Assembly (NCBI GenBank): GCA_041306005.1
Contig: JBFYKJ010000084.1
Span: 1 to 24,454, forward strand
From: JBFYKJ01 sp041306005
GTDB lineage: Archaea; Altiarchaeota; Altiarchaeia; JAFGQM01
Reading direction: 5' to 3'
DNA length: 24,454 nt
The notes under the pieces are model-generated. The model was given only the letters and a program-made list of their open reading frames with translations, searched no databases and was not told where the DNA came from. The translations under genes and the position numbers were made by a program. Shown piece after piece: positions 21,832 to 24,454 of the stretch. The first letter of the stretch is position 1, and each line of letters begins with the position of its first letter.

Positions 21832-22410
21832 ATGAAAACAAAGCTGAGCGAGAACGAGAGGAAGGTCTTGAAGTATCTTGTGACAGACGCGCGGACGCCT
21901 TGCACCGAGATAGCCAAGGACCTGGGCATCACCTCCCAGGCCGTCGGGAAGATCAAGGAGAAGCTGGAGAAACAGGGCATAATAAGGGGATACACCGCGG
22001 AGGTCGACTACAAGAAGCTTGGGGTAGAGGTATTCGTCATCGCCCTTTTCAGGTTCAAGTCCGGCGTGTGGAGCAATATGGAGGAAGCCGACATGCTCAA
22101 GCGGATAAGGGGGCCGCACCTCGTCGGCACCTACAGGATAACCGAGGGCGACTACACGCACATGATAATCTACGGCTTTAGGAGCATGAGGGAAGTGGAG
22201 CACTACTTCCACCAGCTGCAGAAGGAGAGGGGCCACGTGTCCGAATTGAAGAAGTTCTACGTCCTGACCGCGGACAGCGTATTGAAGGACTCGCCAAGGG
22301 ATCTGGTGACAAAGGTCATCGACGAGATGGGCGAGGAGAAGCTCGCTAGCCCCGAGTACGTGAAGCCGATGCCCGGGATGAACGCCACGGAGAGCGGGTT
22401 TTTCACGTGA
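21832..22410 (+). CDS. Lrp/AsnC-family transcription regulator
   Basis: 192 residues. The N-terminal winged helix-turn-helix (about 5-55) contains LSENERKVLKYLVTDARTPCTEIAKDLGITSQAVGKIKEKLEKQGIIRGYTAEVDYKKLG, with TSQAVGKIKEKL as recognition helix, the AsnC pattern. The C-terminal part (about 60-150) is a RAM-like ligand domain, somewhat divergent (FVIALFRFKSG ... HMIIYGFRSMREVEHYF), and there is a 30-residue tail beyond the usual 150-160 residues. Divergent orientation from gdhA suggests amino-acid-responsive control of glutamate metabolism, as known for Lrp-type regulators. Palindromes over its own promoter support autoregulation. Confidence 0.92.
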   Translation: MKTKLSENERKVLKYLVTDARTPCTEIAKDLGITSQAVGKIKEKLEKQGIIRGYTAEVDYKKLGVEVFVIALFRFKSGVWSNMEEADMLKRIRGPHLVGTYRITEGDYTHMIIYGFRSMREVEHYFHQLQKERGHVSELKKFYVLTADSVLKDSPRDLVTKVIDEMGEEKLASPEYVKPMPGMNATESGFFT

Positions 22411-22418
22411 GGGGGCAA

Positions 22419-22452
22419 GGGGTCTTATCTTAAGGCACCCCCCCCCGTTTTT
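22419..22452 (+). terminator. Terminator-like hairpin after lrp
   Basis: GGGGT (22419-22423) can pair with ACCCC (22437-22441), within a G-rich and C9 block that allows several registers, followed by GTTTTTATT. It begins 9 nt after the lrp stop. Because the T5 also starts the relB promoter region, the two functions overlap. Confidence 0.5.
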
Positions 22453-22483
22453 ATTATATACCGTTCTATATAATCGTTATATA
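22453..22483 (+). promoter_or_regulatory. Operator of the relBE-type module: three alternating half-sites
   Basis: TTATATA (22454-22460), spacer CCGTTC, TATATAA (22467-22473), spacer TCG, TTATATA (22477-22483). Neighbouring copies are perfect inverted repeats. The array overlaps the TATA region 6 nt before the ATG at 22489, fitting antitoxin autorepression by a ribbon-helix-helix dimer. Confidence 0.6.
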
Positions 22484-22488
22484 CAAGG

Positions 22489-22713
22489 ATGGAAACCACA
22501 ATCCAGATAACGGACAAGCTCAGGGAGGCGCTCAAGGAGAAGAAGATGGGCGCGGGCGAGAGCTACGAGAGCGTGATTTGGGACCTCATCGAGGACAGCC
22601 AGGAGCTGTCCGAGGAGGCGAAGCGCAGCATCGCGCTGGCCGAGCTTGACGTCCGGGAAGGGCGCGTCCGCAAGTGGTCTGACGTGAAGAGGGACCTTAA
22701 GATAGGCGCTTAG
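22489..22713 (+). CDS. Ribbon-helix-helix / RelB-type antitoxin
   Basis: 74 residues. The first third (TIQITDKLREALKEKK...ESYESVIWDLIED) has the strand-helix-helix pattern of a ribbon-helix-helix DNA-binding domain; the second part (LSEEAKRSIALAELDVREGRVRKWSDVKRDLKIG) resembles the amphipathic toxin-wrapping tail of RelB antitoxins. It precedes a RelE/ParE-family toxin gene by 40 nt. A GC stem (GGCGC-TTAG-GCGCC, 22705-22718) straddles its stop codon. A three-part inverted repeat covers its promoter. Family assignment is certain only as an antitoxin. Confidence 0.82.
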   Translation: METTIQITDKLREALKEKKMGAGESYESVIWDLIEDSQELSEEAKRSIALAELDVREGRVRKWSDVKRDLKIGA

Positions 22714-22753
22714 GCGCCCGGAAACACGCTTAAACCCAAACGCCGCGCTTAAG

Positions 22754-23008
22754 ATGTACGAGGTCCTCGTCACGGAAAGGGCTGAGAAGCAGCTGGGGAA
22801 GCTGGATAAAGGGGGGCGCAACCAAGTCGGGGCGGTAATAGACCGAATAAGGATACGCCCCTTCGCGCATGTTAAAGCAATTGTCGGCAGCCCGTATTAC
22901 CGGGCGAGGGCCGGGGATTACAGGATAATCCTTGACATACGGCAGGGCAAGCTGATAATACTCGTTTTAGAGGTGGGGCACAGGAAGTCGGTGTATAAGG
23001 GGCTTTGA
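22754..23008 (+). CDS. RelE/ParE-superfamily toxin
   Basis: 84 residues, the size of archaeal RelE. The N-terminus (YEVLVTERAEKQLGKLDKGGRNQVGAVIDRI) is the family's strand-helix pair; the core YYRARAGDYRIILDI followed by LIILVLEVGHRKSVYKG matches the RelE pattern Y-R-x-R-x-G-D-Y-R-I ... V-x-x-[VI]-G-H-R-x-x-V-Y. RelE enzymes cleave mRNA in the ribosome A-site; ParE relatives hit gyrase, and the R/K/H-rich end favours RNase. A TATA-like CTTAAAC lies 24-25 nt before its ATG, so it may also have an independent promoter, unusual for a toxin. It ends 2 nt before the convergent gene's stop. Confidence 0.88.
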   Translation: MYEVLVTERAEKQLGKLDKGGRNQVGAVIDRIRIRPFAHVKAIVGSPYYRARAGDYRIILDIRQGKLIILVLEVGHRKSVYKGL

Positions 23009-23010
23009 GG

Positions 23011-23454
23011 TTATGCGCTCTGTATGCTTATCGTGCAGTCGTATTTGCCGCTCTCCTTTCGGTCGCAGTGGACTATGCCCTTGAACTTGACGTCTCCGGA
23101 GGCGGCTATCGAATCCGAAGAGGGGAAAGTCACCGGCGGGTTTGCGCCGCTGCAGACCGCTGAGCCCTCGAAGCAATCGAACTTCACGCTGTCCAGGTTG
23201 TTAAGCTGGTTCGCGATGGCGTTTGGGGGCAGCTTTTCCCCCGACTTCATGCATATGGCGCCCGTCGGCAGGTCTATGCCGTTTTGGGCGGTCTGAATCT
23301 TGGTCACAATCTCGTTGATCGGGTTGGAGACGCAAGTTATGCCAGGAAAGTCCGTAAACTCAACCCACAACACTCCAAGCACTTTTAGTATTACTAGAGC
23401 TACCGCAATAACCACGATACATATCGCAATCTTCCGCTTAAGGGACCTTGCCAT
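23011..23454 (-). CDS. Small membrane-anchored protein, unknown function
   Basis: 147 residues. A basic start (MARSLKRK) and a hydrophobic segment at 9-30 (IAICIVVIAVALVILKVLGVLW) form an N-terminal anchor, positive-inside, so the rest faces outward. The exterior part has five to six cysteines (ITCVSNP, AICMKSG, FDCFEGSAVCSG, VHCDRK, YDCTISI) that may form disulfides. The pattern superficially resembles pilin-like proteins, but no prepilin peptidase site (charged-Gly before the hydrophobic run) is seen. It is divergent from aroC with a TATA-like GTATAAG near 23497-23491. Confidence 0.65.
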   Translation of the reverse strand: MARSLKRKIAICIVVIAVALVILKVLGVLWVEFTDFPGITCVSNPINEIVTKIQTAQNGIDLPTGAICMKSGEKLPPNAIANQLNNLDSVKFDCFEGSAVCSGANPPVTFPSSDSIAASGDVKFKGIVHCDRKESGKYDCTISIQSA

Positions 23455-23513
23455 CCCGAACTTAACGCCTCTCGCAAGAAAAACCCTTTTCTTATACCCC
23501 CCGTAATTTATGC

Positions 23514-24454
23514 ATGTCCTCCAACACCTTCGGCAAGGAGCTTTGCCTGACGACCTGGGGCGAGAGCCACGGCGCGGCCATCGGGTGCGTCCTTGACGGC
23601 TGCCCGGCAGGATTAAAGATTTCTGATAAGGAGATACAAACCGAGCTCGATAAGCGCCGGCCCGGCCAGAGCGACCTCGCGACGAGCCGAGGCGAGAAGG
23701 ACCGCGTTGAAGTCCTCTCAGGCATCTTCGAGGGGAAGACTATCGGCACCCCCATTTCAATGTTAGTAAGGAACCTTGACGTAGATTCATCCGCCTACAA
23801 GCCGTTCATCGACAAGCCCCGCCCGAGCCATGCAGACTTCACCTGGCAGGCAAAGTTCGGCATCCGGGACTGGAGGGGGGGAGGCCGCGCAAGCGCGAGG
23901 GAGACCGTCGGCCGCGTCGCCGGCGGCGCAATCGCCAAGAAGCTGCTCAAATCAAGCCTCGGCGTGGACGTATTCGCCCACACCTTCGAGATAGCGGGCA
24001 TAAGGGCGCAGGAGATGAAGATAGAATCATTGGACGCCTGCAAGTGCAGGGAGATAGTTTATTCTAATCCGCTAAGAGCACTCGATCTTGAGAGGGCCAA
24101 GCAGATGGAGGAGGAGATACGCGCGGCGAAGAACCGAGGAGACTCGGTGGGGGGCATCGTAGAGTGCATAGCTCTGGGTGTTCCAGCCGGCCTAGGAGAA
24201 CCGGTATTTGACAAGTTAAACGCTGATTTAGCGAAAGCCGTCTGCTCCATCCCGGCCGTCAAGGGCGTCGAATTTGGCATCGGCTTTGAGGCCGCGAGGA
24301 TGAAGGGCAGCGAGGTCAACGACGAGTTCGTGATGAGGAAGGGCAGGGTCCTGACAAAGACAAACAGGGCGGGAGGCCTCTCCGGCGGGATCAGCAACGG
24401 GATGCCGATAGTCATAAGGGTGGCATTCAAGCCTACGGCGTCGATAAGCCGCGA
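23514..24454 (+). CDS. aroC: Chorismate synthase (3' end outside window)
   Basis: 313 codons are visible from ATG 23514 (MSSNTFGKELCLTTWGESHG); an upstream ATG at 23510 is out of frame. AroC eliminates phosphate from EPSP using reduced FMN to give chorismate, the last common step to aromatic amino acids. Signatures present: TTWGESHGAAIGCVLDGCP (motif 1), KRRPGQS near residue 47, the HADFTWQAKFGIRDWRGGGRASARET segment near 104-130 and GVEFGIGFEAARMKGSEVND near 250; the reading continues open to the end. A TATA-like TTCTTATAC (23489-23497) 25 nt upstream supports a leaderless start. Confidence 0.96.
   Translation, partial: MSSNTFGKELCLTTWGESHGAAIGCVLDGCPAGLKISDKEIQTELDKRRPGQSDLATSRGEKDRVEVLSGIFEGKTIGTPISMLVRNLDVDSSAYKPFIDKPRPSHADFTWQAKFGIRDWRGGGRASARETVGRVAGGAIAKKLLKSSLGVDVFAHTFEIAGIRAQEMKIESLDACKCREIVYSNPLRALDLERAKQMEEEIRAAKNRGDSVGGIVECIALGVPAGLGEPVFDKLNADLAKAVCSIPAVKGVEFGIGFEAARMKGSEVNDEFVMRKGRVLTKTNRAGGLSGGISNGMPIVIRVAFKPTASISR

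Noticed and set aside
1..24454. CRISPR arrays and insertion sequences
   Set aside because: No regularly spaced 25-40 nt repeats with unique spacers, no transposase frame and no terminal inverted repeats were found; the only short arrays are at 885-953 and 16987-17206.

Overview
The window reads as a chromosomal segment of an archaeon. The main support is a full-length Hef (XPF/FANCM-type helicase-nuclease), archaeal-style families (AMMECR1, short ThiC, archaeal VapBC and RelBE), and many genes with a T/A-rich TATA-like box about 25-30 nt upstream of the start codon and no Shine-Dalgarno, which implies leaderless mRNAs. Coding DNA is GC-rich and intergenic DNA is AT-rich. I cannot place it to phylum. 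The biosynthetic genes (purF, glyA, thiC, aroC, gdhA, PEPCK) argue against a minimal parasitic genome, while the many small secreted or orphan proteins suggest an uncultivated lineage.

Layout. 1-2309: tail of an ACT-domain protein (UPF0237) and its usual partner UPF0210, separated by a VapBC toxin-antitoxin pair and four short direct repeats. 2315-4248: three hypothetical genes, one possibly ADP-ribosyltransferase-like. 4356-6647: hef. 6733-7773: a basic protein built of 42-residue helical repeats. 7897-10449: GTP-dependent PEPCK and a cysteine-cluster (YkgJ-type) protein. 10577-12940: HAD phosphatase and purF, convergent. 13159-15107: glyA-AMMECR1 operon. 15123-16803: a HEXXH metallopeptidase and thiC. 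16804-17334: a long intergenic region with two tandem copies of what look like small RNA genes. 17335-19930: cutA, a secreted DUF4430-like protein, a membrane-anchored Cys-rich repeat protein and a small orphan. 20300-22410: gdhA (bacterial type) divergent from an Lrp/AsnC regulator, with palindromes over the lrp promoter. 22489-23008: a RelBE-type toxin-antitoxin pair. 23011-23454: a small membrane-anchored protein. 23514 to the end: 5' part of chorismate synthase.

How they fit together. Central nitrogen, one-carbon and carbon metabolism dominates: GDH makes glutamate, PurF uses glutamine and PRPP, GlyA supplies glycine and one-carbon units, ThiC uses the purine intermediate AIR to make the thiamine pyrimidine, PEPCK links oxaloacetate and PEP, and AroC completes chorismate from a PEP-derived pathway. 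The lrp-gdhA divergent pair is a plausible nitrogen-responsive unit.

The most interesting signal is at 16939-17206. Two units 174 nt apart share a distal A/T-rich element, a TATA box and, exactly 30 nt downstream of it, an identical 46-nt segment that folds into a GNRA-capped hairpin followed by a pyrimidine-rich tail. I interpret these as duplicated, independently transcribed small RNAs of unknown function.
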